Shown: piece by piece, positions 1 to 5,952 of the stretch
How positions within the stretch are numbered: the first letter of the stretch is position 1
How the letters are laid out: every line of letters begins with the position of its first letter
NCBI GenBank assembly: GCA_028696755.1
Contig: JAQVGK010000233.1
Location: 1-6,006 of the forward strand
Length of the DNA stretch: 6,006 nucleotides
From: Bacteroidales bacterium
Lineage (GTDB): Bacteria; Bacteroidota; Bacteroidia; Bacteroidales; ML635J-15
Direction of reading: 5' to 3'
Translations under genes and position numbers: made by a program
The notes under the pieces: model-generated
The model's database searches: none
What the model saw: the letters and a program-made list of their open reading frames with translations, nothing else
What the model was told of the DNA's origin: nothing

Positions 1-900
1 ATCGAAGGTTTTGAAAATGTAAAAATCTTTAGACCTGGTTACGCAATCGAATACGACTTCTTCCATCCAACTCAACTTTATAATACTTTAGAAACTAAGC
101 TAATTGAAAATCTTTATTTTGCAGGGCAGATAAACGGAACAACTGGTTACGAGGAAGCTGGAGCGCAAGGCTTAATGGCCGGAATAAATGCACATTTAAA
201 GATTAACAAAAAACCTGAGTTTACATTAAATCGAGATCAGGCTTATATTGGTGTTCTAATAGATGATCTGGTAACAAAGGGAGTTGATGAGCCGTACAGA
301 ATGTTTACCTCGCGCGCCGAATTCAGAATTTTGTTACGACAAGATAATGCCGATGTGCGATTAACAGAGTTATCAAATAAAATTGGACTTGCATCTGATA
401 AAAGAATGGAGCTTCTACAGAAAAAGATAAATCAACGAGATGAGCTTATATACTATTTTAATCATCAAAGTTGCAAGCCAGAAAAGATCAACCCACTCTT
501 AATAGAGTTAGGAACTGCTGAATTAAAGCAAGCAGTAAAACTATCATCAATAATATCGCGTCCACAAATAAAAGTAAACGATTTAATACCAGTTTTCTCA
601 AAACTTAAAGATTTGTGCGATAGCTATGGCGAAAAAGCACAAGAAATAATTGATGCTGCAGAAATAATGTTGAAGTATTCTGGCTATATCGAAAGAGAAA
701 GGTTAATTGCAGATAAACTCAAAAGATTAGAAAATATCGAAATCAGAGGAAAAATAAACTATGCTGAATTAAAATCGCTTTCTACAGAAGCCAGACAAAA
801 ACTCATTAAAATCAATCCTAAAACTATCGGACAAGCTTCAAGAATTAGTGGAGTTTCACCATCAGATATCAGTGTATTACTGGTTTTCATGGGAAGATAA
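1..900 (+). CDS. mnmG: tRNA uridine-5-carboxymethylaminomethyl modification enzyme MnmG (GidA), C-terminal part
   Basis: The reading frame is open from base 1 to the TAA at 898-900, giving the last 299 residues of a protein that is about 620-630 residues in this family; the N-terminal half lies left of the window. MnmG is an FAD enzyme that works with the GTPase MnmE to install the (carboxymethyl)aminomethyl group at U34 of certain tRNAs. Visible signatures are the FAD-domain stretch [18 protein letters not shown] (fragment residues 40-57), the highly conserved block from [10 protein letters not shown] to TSRAEFR (about 81-111), and the C-terminal helical domain that binds MnmE and tRNA, ending in [19 protein letters not shown]. 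An ATG at 175 lies inside the conserved FAD region and is not a real start. The family assignment is secure. No terminator follows, so read-through into ade is possible. Confidence 0.97.
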   Translation: MEGFENVKIFRPGYAIEYDFFHPTQLYNTLETKLIENLYFAGQINGTTGYEEAGAQGLMAGINAHLKINKKPEFTLNRDQAYIGVLIDDLVTKGVDEPYRMFTSRAEFRILLRQDNADVRLTELSNKIGLASDKRMELLQKKINQRDELIYYFNHQSCKPEKINPLLIELGTAELKQAVKLSSIISRPQIKVNDLIPVFSKLKDLCDSYGEKAQEIIDAAEIMLKYSGYIERERLIADKLKRLENIEIRGKINYAELKSLSTEARQKLIKINPKTIGQASRISGVSPSDISVLLVFMGR

Positions 901-905
901 CAATG

Positions 906-921
906 TGTTCCACGTGGAACA
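906..921. promoter_or_regulatory. parS-like 16-bp perfect palindrome (site 1)
   Basis: TGTTCCACGTGGAACA is a perfect 16-bp palindrome beginning 6 bp after the mnmG stop codon. It differs from the widely conserved parS centromere consensus TGTTTCACGTGAAACA only by a symmetric pair of changes, T to C at position 5 and A to G at position 12; position 5 is known to be variable in Bacillus parS. It keeps the CACGTG core. The likely role is ParB/Spo0J loading for chromosome segregation. It has no loop and no T-run, so it is not a typical intrinsic terminator. The resemblance is seen directly; ParB binding is inferred. Confidence 0.72.
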
Positions 922-973
922 ATGAATAAAGTTTAATAAACAAATATCAGTCGATAACTAAAAATATTATAAG

Positions 974-2602
974 ATGAAAACATTCGAAGGAAATATTGTT
1001 GACCTATTTAACAGAAAAATATTCAAAGGAGAAGTTATTGTTGAAAATGGAATAATTACCGATATTAACGAAAAAGAAACAAAAAGTGAACTATACATTC
1101 TCCCAGGTTTAGTCGATGCACATGTTCACATCGAAAGCTCAATGTTAATTCCATCGGAGTTTGCCCGATTAGCAGTAAAAAACGGAACCGTGGCTGTGGT
1201 TACCGATCCTCACGAAATTGCAAATGTACTCGGCAAAGAAGGAGTAGAGTTTATGATAAAAAATGCGGAGCAAACTCCACTTAAAACTTTCTTCTGCGCA
1301 CCATCTTGTGTACCAGCGACACCATTCGAAACTTCAGGAGCAATTTTAAGTTCTGCCGATATCGATGATCTTTTTGCAAAACATAATTTATTAGTTCTAG
1401 GTGAGATGATGAATTACCCTGGAGTAATTTTTAACGACGAAGAAGTTCATGCAAAATTAAGTGTAGCAAAAAAATATGGTGCAGTAATCGACGGACATAT
1501 TCCCGGCATAAGCGGAGGGCAATTACAAAAATATGTTGAAGCGGGAATAAGTACCGATCACGAATGTTTTACAATTGACGAAGCCATTGAAAAAATTAAA
1601 CTCGGAATGAAAGTTTTAATTAGAGAAGGATCAGCAGCACGCAATTTTGAAGAATTATACCAACTAATTTCAAAATTCAATACTATGGTGATGCTTTGCA
1701 CAGATGACTCTCATCCCGACGACTTAATTAAATACGGCCATATAAACAAAATATTGAAATTGGGTTTAAAGCACAAAATTGACATTTTTGACCTACTAAT
1801 TTCGGCATCAGTTAATCCTGTACAACATTATAATTTACCAGTAGGACTTTTACGAAAAAATGATCCTGCAGATTTTATCATTGTTGACAACCTCGACAAC
1901 CTCGAAATAATTGAAACAATAATTAATGGTAATCAAGTTTACTCAAACCAGCGAATCATTTTCCAAAATAAAAAAGTAAAACCAATAAATAAATTTGTTG
2001 CAGAAAAAATTACACCCAACCAAATATCAGTTGCTCCACAAAATAAAAAGATAAAAGTAATCGAAGTTATTGACAAAGAGCTAGTAACCAATTTTTTTAC
2101 AACAGAGCCAAAAATAGAAAACAACAATATTATTTCCGACACTGAAAAGGACATTCTAAAAATCGTAGTCTATAATCGTTACACAAAAGGTAGTAAACCC
2201 CAAGTAGGATTCATTAATGGATTCGGATTAAAAAGCGGAGCAATTGCAACTTCGGTTGCGCACGACAGTCATAACATAATTGCAATGGGTTGTTCCGATT
2301 TGGAAATTTGCAATGCTATTAACGAAATTGTAGATCACAAAGGTGGTCTATGTTATGTTAAAGACAAAGATTACTACACACTGCCATTAGAATTTGCCGG
2401 ACTAATGACACAAACTGATGCTTCCGAAGTTGCCGAAATTTACGAAAAACTAAATTCAATTATCAAGTCAAACGGATCAAAACTAACAGCTCCATTTATG
2501 ACACTTTCGTTTATGGCACTACTCGTCATCCCAAAATTAAAGCTTGGCGACAAAGGATTGTTTGATGTAAGTAAATTTGAATTCACAGAATTGTTCGATT
2601 AA
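974..2602 (+). CDS. ade: Adenine deaminase
   Basis: Catalyses adenine + H2O to hypoxanthine + NH3, feeding adenine into the hypoxanthine/guanine branch of purine salvage; cytoplasmic metal-dependent amidohydrolase. The 542 residues show the whole family pattern: the metal-site motif DAHVHIESS (H50, H52), VTDPHEIANVLG (73-86), GEMMNYPGV with E144 as probable bridging carboxylate, DGHIPG (H175), STDHECFT (H196), TDDSHPDDL (D244), and SVNPVQHYNLPVG (279-291), where the amidohydrolase barrel closes. The C-terminal adenine-deaminase domain carries SVAHDSHNIIAMG (427-439) and LEFAGLMT (472-479). It is somewhat shorter than the E. coli (588) and B. subtilis (577) enzymes, mainly between about 330 and 400, with no missing motif. 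The ATG at 974 follows an A/T-rich leader without a Shine-Dalgarno sequence. The gene lies 73 bp after mnmG and is bracketed by parS-like sites; no convincing promoter of its own is visible. Confidence 0.95.
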   Translation: MKTFEGNIVDLFNRKIFKGEVIVENGIITDINEKETKSELYILPGLVDAHVHIESSMLIPSEFARLAVKNGTVAVVTDPHEIANVLGKEGVEFMIKNAEQTPLKTFFCAPSCVPATPFETSGAILSSADIDDLFAKHNLLVLGEMMNYPGVIFNDEEVHAKLSVAKKYGAVIDGHIPGISGGQLQKYVEAGISTDHECFTIDEAIEKIKLGMKVLIREGSAARNFEELYQLISKFNTMVMLCTDDSHPDDLIKYGHINKILKLGLKHKIDIFDLLISASVNPVQHYNLPVGLLRKNDPADFIIVDNLDNLEIIETIINGNQVYSNQRIIFQNKKVKPINKFVAEKITPNQISVAPQNKKIKVIEVIDKELVTNFFTTEPKIENNNIISDTEKDILKIVVYNRYTKGSKPQVGFINGFGLKSGAIATSVAHDSHNIIAMGCSDLEICNAINEIVDHKGGLCYVKDKDYYTLPLEFAGLMTQTDASEVAEIYEKLNSIIKSNGSKLTAPFMTLSFMALLVIPKLKLGDKGLFDVSKFEFTELFD

Positions 2603-2618
2603 TGTTCCATGTGGAACA
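2603..2618. promoter_or_regulatory. parS-like 16-bp near-palindrome (site 2)
   Basis: TGTTCCATGTGGAACA begins at the base immediately after the ade stop codon. It is identical to site 1 except for C to T at position 8, so the core reads CATGTG instead of CACGTG and the right half remains perfect. It is the exact reverse complement of site 3. ParB affinity may be reduced by the changed core. Same inferred role as site 1, with less certainty. Confidence 0.55.
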
Positions 2619-2660
2619 ATACGTAAATCATTAATAATCAGCATGTTAGCATTCAAAATA
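2603..2660 (+). repeat. Direct repeat copy A (87-bp period), headed by parS-like site 2
   Basis: This stretch aligns without gaps to 2690-2747 at a constant offset of 87 bp. Shared blocks are the 16-bp palindrome (two central bases differ), CATTAATAATCA at 2629-2640 and TTAGC at 2646-2650, followed by an A-rich end. The stretch after site 1 (906-967) is a looser third member: TTAATAA occurs 27 bp after the start of the palindrome there against 28 bp here, and TAAAAATATT follows. The unit looks like a small intergenic repeat, or a duplicated segment built around a parS-like site. Confidence 0.7.
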
Positions 2661-2664
2661 TTTT

Positions 2665-2672
2665 TATCTTTG
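2665..2672 (+). promoter_or_regulatory. Candidate Bacteroidota -7 box upstream of the dtd operon
   Basis: TATCTTTG matches the Bacteroidota -7 consensus TAnnTTTG. Transcription would start near 2678-2680, giving a leader of roughly 70 nt that contains parS-like site 3 before the dtd ATG at 2747. The matching -33 element (TTG or TTTG) is not clear; only TTA at 2646-2648 lies at a suitable distance. The box is the only unique feature between the two repeat copies and would be a sensible start for the four-gene run downstream. Confidence 0.4.
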
Positions 2673-2689
2673 AAGAAATAAAACCAAAT

Positions 2690-2705
2690 TGTTCCACATG
2701 GAACA
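2690..2705. promoter_or_regulatory. parS-like 16-bp near-palindrome (site 3)
   Basis: TGTTCCACATGGAACA differs from site 1 only by G to A at position 9 and is the exact reverse complement of site 2. It lies 41 bp upstream of the dtd start, within the predicted leader of that operon, so a bound ParB-like protein could also affect transcription. Binding is inferred from resemblance only. Confidence 0.55.
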
Positions 2706-2747
2706 CAACTTAAAACATTAATAATCAAGCACTTAGCTTTTAAAAAA
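2690..2747 (+). repeat. Direct repeat copy B (87-bp period), headed by parS-like site 3
   Basis: Second copy of the unit at 2603-2660, in the same orientation. It keeps CATTAATAATCA at 2716-2727 and TTAGC at 2733-2737, each exactly 87 bp from its partner, and runs out in the A-rich stretch just before the dtd ATG. The dtd leader is therefore made of repeat sequence. Confidence 0.7.
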
Positions 2748-3199
2748 TGATTGCAGTAATTCAAAGAGTTTCAAAAGCACGTGTCGAAATCGACAAACAG
2801 AATAAAGCTGAAATAGGAGAGGGTTTACTGATACTTTTAGGAATTACCCACGACGATTCCGCTGAAGATATAGAATGGCTGAGTTCTAAAATTGTTAATT
2901 TACGCATTTTTGATGATGAAAATGGAGTGATGAATTTGAGCTGTTTAGATAAAAAAGCCGACATAATTGTAGTAAGTCAATTCACTCTACATGCAAGAAC
3001 AAAGAAAGGTAATCGACCTTCATACATCGATGCAGCGAGACCAGAACAGGCAATTCCACTTTACGAATCATTTATAAAACATACCGAAAATCTCATTGAA
3101 AAATCTGTACAATCAGGTGTTTTTGGAGCAAATATGCTTGTTGAACTTTGCAATACTGGGCCAGTAACAATAATAATTGACTCAAAAAATAGAATATGA
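2747..3199 (+). CDS. dtd: D-aminoacyl-tRNA deacylase
   Basis: Hydrolyses D-aminoacyl-tRNAs (such as D-Tyr-tRNA) and mischarged glycyl-tRNA(Ala), protecting translation from wrong or D-amino acids; acts as a cytoplasmic homodimer. At 150 residues it matches the family length (E. coli 145). It starts with the typical MIAVIQRVSKARVEID and carries the active-site motif VVSQFTL (75-81) with the conserved run KGNRPSY (87-93). The second signature, the Gly-cisPro motif, is NTGPVT (136-141). Many members have NDGPVT, so T137 is a mild variant that leaves the Gly-Pro pair intact. The ATG at 2747 gives the canonical N-terminus. The stop codon overlaps the start of the next gene (ATGA at 3196-3199), indicating translational coupling in a four-gene run ending with deoC. 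Confidence 0.96.
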   Translation: MIAVIQRVSKARVEIDKQNKAEIGEGLLILLGITHDDSAEDIEWLSSKIVNLRIFDDENGVMNLSCLDKKADIIVVSQFTLHARTKKGNRPSYIDAARPEQAIPLYESFIKHTENLIEKSVQSGVFGANMLVELCNTGPVTIIIDSKNRI

Positions 3200-3597
3200 A
3201 AAAGACAATATTTGCAATTATTATCACATTCTTAATAATACTTACAGCCTTTAGCAGTTGCGAAACCAATACATTAAAATCGGGTATTGATGGCAACTTG
3301 CAATACGGTGAAGGAAGCTGTGTTTTTGATCAAAGTTTCTGGGTTTACAACCCCTACAGCGGTTATGTTCATTTTGTAAACACAGCGGTAAAAGATACAT
3401 TTTCGGGACCAGTAAACCGATTATTAGATATTAGCGATAGCACAAATGCTAATGCAGGAGAATTCAGAATGAAACTTGAACCAGGAAATTATTATCTTTG
3501 CGTTCGATCGAATCCAGTATTTTATGAGGATAATAAATTTATAGTACAGCCAAACTCAACAACCGAACAAAATTTCTGGATTTTTAAATGCATATAA
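3196..3597 (+). CDS. Small putative lipoprotein of unknown function
   Basis: I do not recognise this 133-residue protein. Residues 1-21 form a signal sequence (MKKT, then a run of I/L/F/A) followed by FSSC with C22 as probable lipidated cysteine; the Phe at -3 makes this a relaxed lipobox, as is common in Bacteroidota. The mature part is about 110 residues, rich in aromatic residues, with YGEGSC (37-42), a Tyr/Phe-rich strand region (49-61) and GEFRMKLEPGNYYLCVRS (88-105). The alternating pattern with a PGNYYL turn resembles small beta-sandwich domains, which is inference. C42, C102 and C132 could form a disulfide in the periplasm. It overlaps the dtd stop by 4 bp and is followed without a gap by the MazG-like gene, so it is certainly translated as part of the operon, yet its predicted location in the envelope separates it from its cytoplasmic neighbours. 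Confidence 0.85.
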   Translation: MKKTIFAIIITFLIILTAFSSCETNTLKSGIDGNLQYGEGSCVFDQSFWVYNPYSGYVHFVNTAVKDTFSGPVNRLLDISDSTNANAGEFRMKLEPGNYYLCVRSNPVFYEDNKFIVQPNSTTEQNFWIFKCI

Positions 3598-3921
3598 ATG
3601 GACATAAAAGAAGCCCAAAATATTGTTGATAACTGGATAGGTGAACACGGCGTTAGATACTTCGACGTTAAAACAAACATGATTATTCTTACCGAAGAGG
3701 TAGGAGAGATGGCACGTGTTATCGCTCGTCAATATGGCGAACAATCGATAAAAGATGGCGAAATACTTAACCTTGAAGAAGAAATTGCTGACGTTCTGTG
3801 GGTTCTTATTTGTATTGCAAATCAAACAGGTATCGACCTTACTGAGGCACTGAAAAAGACAATTGAAAAGAAAACAAACAGAGATAAAAACAGACATAAA
3901 GAAAACAAAAAACTCAAATAA
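3598..3921 (+). CDS. MazG-like nucleotide pyrophosphohydrolase
   Basis: A 107-residue, single-domain, all-alpha NTP pyrophosphatase of the MazG superfamily, similar in size to the YpjD-type enzymes. Such proteins hydrolyse (d)NTPs, often non-canonical ones, to NMP + PPi in the cytoplasm. The Mg-binding signature is complete: EEVGE (33-37) in one helix and EEIADVL (61-67, with E62 and D65) in the next, fitting the EExxE...ExxD pattern. The C-terminal 17 residues after EKK are strongly basic (Lys/Arg/Asn) and may be disordered. The ATG at 3598 directly follows the lipoprotein TAA with no gap, and only one base separates its stop from the deoC start. The exact substrate cannot be read from the sequence; placement beside deoC suggests nucleotide-pool clean-up. 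Confidence 0.9.
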   Translation: MDIKEAQNIVDNWIGEHGVRYFDVKTNMIILTEEVGEMARVIARQYGEQSIKDGEILNLEEEIADVLWVLICIANQTGIDLTEALKKTIEKKTNRDKNRHKENKKLK

Positions 3922-3922
3922 A

Positions 3923-4801
3923 ATGAAAGACTTTTTTTACAGCAAAGCGCCATCAAAATCGGTAATTGATGCAAAAATCGCGGAGATTCAAAACCAAATT
4001 CCAGCCGCTAAAACACGTGAAAACCTCATCGACATTTTTAACCTTATCGACTTAACCAGTCTGAATACCGCAGATACAACCGCAAAGATTAAGACAATGA
4101 CAGAAAAGGTTAACGATTTTAAAAACCACTTTCCTGCTTACAAAAATGTTGCAGCAATATGTGTTTACCCATCTTTGGTGCCAGTGGTTAAAGAAAACTT
4201 AACTGACAAGAACATCAGTTTGGCAGCTGTTGGAGCATGTTTTCCATCATCTCAAACTTTTCTTTCGGTTAAGGCTGCCGAATGCGAACTAACTGTTCAC
4301 AAAGGTGCAGATGAAATCGATATTGTTATCTCTGTAGGAACTTTTCTCGAAAAAGAATACGAAAAAATGAGCTATGAAATTGAAGTAATAAAACATGCAA
4401 TTAAAGAAGCACATCTAAAAGTAATCCTCGAAACTGGGGAGCTATTAAACACTGATAACATATATCTTGCATCAATAATTTCGATGGAATCGGGTGCAGA
4501 TTTTATTAAAACTTCTACAGGAAAAACTCCAGTTTCGGCAACACCCGAGGCTGTTTACACGATGTGCTCTGCAATAAAATCATATTACCTAAAAACTGGT
4601 AAGAAAATCGGTATCAAACCAAGCGGGGGAATGGCTGTAGCAGAAGATGCACTAATGTATTTTCTTATTGTAAAAGAAGTCCTCGGCGACGAATGGTTAA
4701 ACAATAAACTATTCCGTTTGGGAGCATCAAAACTGGCAAATAGCATCCTAACAGATTTGTCGAAAATGGATGGTAATGATCAAACTGTAAATTACTTTTA
4801 A
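3923..4801 (+). CDS. deoC: Deoxyribose-phosphate aldolase
   Basis: Cleaves 2-deoxy-D-ribose 5-phosphate to glyceraldehyde 3-phosphate and acetaldehyde, the last step of deoxynucleoside catabolism; class I aldolase with a TIM barrel, cytoplasmic. The 292 residues show LIDLTSLNTADT (41-52), AAICVYPSLVP, GADEIDIVIS with the proton-relay Asp D133, KVILETGEL, FIKTSTGK with the Schiff-base lysine K196, and IGIKPSGG with the second active-site lysine K232. These correspond to D102, K167 and K201 of the E. coli enzyme. An N-terminal extension of about 30 residues and a short tail make it longer than E. coli DeoC (259). I chose the ATG at 3923, one base after the preceding stop; an in-frame ATG at 3863 would overlap the MazG-like gene by 59 bp and add only a Lys-rich, unconserved 20 residues. 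It is the last gene of the dtd run. Confidence 0.96.
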   Translation: MKDFFYSKAPSKSVIDAKIAEIQNQIPAAKTRENLIDIFNLIDLTSLNTADTTAKIKTMTEKVNDFKNHFPAYKNVAAICVYPSLVPVVKENLTDKNISLAAVGACFPSSQTFLSVKAAECELTVHKGADEIDIVISVGTFLEKEYEKMSYEIEVIKHAIKEAHLKVILETGELLNTDNIYLASIISMESGADFIKTSTGKTPVSATPEAVYTMCSAIKSYYLKTGKKIGIKPSGGMAVAEDALMYFLIVKEVLGDEWLNNKLFRLGASKLANSILTDLSKMDGNDQTVNYF

Positions 4802-4808
4802 TCCAAAT

Positions 4809-4837
4809 AAAAAAGCTCCAAATTACGGAGCTTTTTT
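4809..4837. terminator. Bidirectional intrinsic terminator between convergent deoC and polyprenyl synthase genes
   Basis: An A-run followed by GCTCC (4815-4819), a 7-base loop AAATTAC (4820-4826), GGAGC (4827-4831) and a run of eight T. The GC stem of 5 bp extends through A:T pairs to about 11 bp. Because the left arm begins with A and the right arm ends with T, the hairpin with a U-run works on both strands. It lies 7 bp after the deoC stop. The minus-strand stop codon (4838-4840) abuts the hairpin, so it ends both convergent transcripts. Confidence 0.9.
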
Positions 4838-5812
4838 TTATTTATCTCTTTCAATAATGTAATCTATAATCTCAGCAAGAGCATCTCGCGCAACACATTT
4901 AGGGAATTCGCCTAATATACTCAGCGCTTTTTTCTTATACTCCAGCATCTCTTTTTCGGCAGCTTTAATTCCACCGCGCGATATTACCATCTTTATAATT
5001 TTATTCTCACAATCTCTCAAATTTCCCGCACAAGACCAATATTCTGATAATGAAGTTTTTTCGTCATCCGACATCATTTCCCACGCCCGAATTAAAGGGA
5101 GTGTAACTTTGCCTTCGCGAATATCTATACCAGTTTCTTTGCCTGTTTCGCCGCTGCCAACATAATCAAGAATATCGTCTTTTATCTGAAAAATGATACC
5201 TAAGGTCTCGCCAAACTGACCAGCTTTTTCGATAACATCCAAATCATCATTGGTACTGTAAACACCCGCCTTGCAACACACTGATAGGAGTGAGGCAGTT
5301 TTCTTTTTTATTACATCAAGATACTTATCCTCATCAATAATAAATTGTGCCGAATTCGACATTTGCTGCAATTCACCAACACTTAAAGAAATAATAGCAG
5401 GCGTAATTATGTCAAACAACTTATACTCTTTGTGATCGGTAGCTAATTTCATTGCCTTGGCAAATAAAAAATCGCCCGAGAGAACAGCCGTTTTATCATC
5501 CCACTTATGATTTACTGTTTGCTTACCGCGACGCAATAAAGCCTTGTCAACCACATCATCGTGCAATAAAGTTGCCGTGTGCATAAGCTCAACTAATAGA
5601 GCTGCATCGTGAGTTGTAGAATTAGGAGTATTAAATAAACGCGCGGTTAGATATACCAATACTGGCCGCACCCTCTTTCCCTTAGTTTCAAAAATATAAT
5701 CAAGAATTTCTTTGAGTAAATCCTTCTCATTACCCGCCAACTCAGCCAACAGCTTCTCGAAGTAATCGAGATCTGCATTTATATTTCGTGTAATTTCTTT
5801 AAAGTTCTTCAC
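4838..5812 (-). CDS. ispB: Long-chain polyprenyl diphosphate synthase (IspB/octaprenyl-type)
   Basis: Condenses isopentenyl diphosphate units in trans to a long allylic diphosphate, used as the side chain of respiratory quinones (menaquinone in most Bacteroidota). The 324 residues match the all-alpha polyprenyl synthetase family: GKRVRP (45-50) for substrate binding, first Asp-rich motif DDVVD (85-89) within HTATLLHDDVVDKALLRRG, KKTASL (170-175), second Asp-rich motif DDILD (212-216) after FQIK, and GIDIREGKVTLPLI (228-241). The first motif is DDxxD without the two-residue insertion of bacterial farnesyl synthases, and the residue five before it is the small A80, both favouring a long product. 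Exact chain length is not predictable. The start is GTG at 5812-5810; the upstream frame closes at 5839-5837 and no ATG is available near the N-terminus. It is convergent with deoC. Confidence 0.93.
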   Translation of the reverse strand: MKNFKEITRNINADLDYFEKLLAELAGNEKDLLKEILDYIFETKGKRVRPVLVYLTARLFNTPNSTTHDAALLVELMHTATLLHDDVVDKALLRRGKQTVNHKWDDKTAVLSGDFLFAKAMKLATDHKEYKLFDIITPAIISLSVGELQQMSNSAQFIIDEDKYLDVIKKKTASLLSVCCKAGVYSTNDDLDVIEKAGQFGETLGIIFQIKDDILDYVGSGETGKETGIDIREGKVTLPLIRAWEMMSDDEKTSLSEYWSCAGNLRDCENKIIKMVISRGGIKAAEKEMLEYKKKALSILGEFPKCVARDALAEIIDYIIERDK

Positions 5813-5826
5813 AGCTATAAAAGCTA

Positions 5827-5834
5827 CAAAATTA
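5827..5834 (-). promoter_or_regulatory. Candidate -7 box close to the polyprenyl synthase start
   Basis: Read on the minus strand, 5834-5827 is TAATTTTG, matching TAnnTTTG. It lies only 14 bp before the GTG start, so the leader would be very short (about 6-10 nt). No TTG element is found 17-23 bp upstream, which makes it weaker than the identical box at 5924-5917. Confidence 0.27.
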
Positions 5835-5916
5835 TACTATTTTATAAGATTTCTAAAGATTTATCATAAAAATATTTGATCGTACATTCAACAAGCAAAT
5901 GCAACTTTATTGTTAA

Positions 5917-5945
5917 CAAAATTATAAAATATATTTTTAGGGCAA
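5917..5945 (-). promoter_or_regulatory. Candidate Bacteroidota-type promoter for the polyprenyl synthase gene
   Basis: On the minus strand, TTG at 5945-5943 is followed after 18 bp by TAATTTTG at 5924-5917. This fits the Bacteroidota arrangement of a -33 TTG element, a spacer of about 17-23 bp and a -7 TAnnTTTG box. Transcription would begin near 5910 and give a leader of roughly 100 nt that is AT-rich and shows no strong structure. This is the better of two candidate promoters in the gap. Confidence 0.45.
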
Positions 5946-5952
5946 TCATAAT

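Noticed and set aside
906..921. Palindrome after mnmG as an intrinsic terminator
   Set aside because: It is a loopless 16-bp palindrome without a following T-run, and the same sequence recurs upstream of dtd, where a terminator would make little sense.
1939..2154. Minus-strand open frame of 71 codons inside ade
   Set aside because: It lies wholly within the adenine deaminase coding region, has no initiation context and no recognisable features.
2537..2764. Minus-strand open frame of 75 codons across the ade end and the ade-dtd gap
   Set aside because: Its sequence is largely a translation of the AT-rich repeat; the parS-like palindromes produce the recurring VPHGT/VPCGT pieces. It overlaps the ade C-terminus and the dtd start and has no family features.
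3556..3897. Minus-strand open frame of 113 codons opposite the MazG-like gene
   Set aside because: It is the antisense shadow of a well-supported gene with complete MazG motifs; the Cys/Phe-rich translation is typical of antisense frames in AT-rich genes.
3863..3922. Upstream in-frame ATG that would lengthen DeoC by 20 residues
   Set aside because: It lies inside the MazG-like gene, adds a Lys-rich stretch unlike DeoC N-termini, and the ATG at 3923 sits one base after the preceding stop, as expected in this tightly packed operon.
4014..4024. CACGTGAAAAC inside deoC as a fourth parS site
   Set aside because: Only one half resembles parS and even this is off by an extra A; the other half (TAAAACAC) does not match. 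It is ordinary coding sequence.
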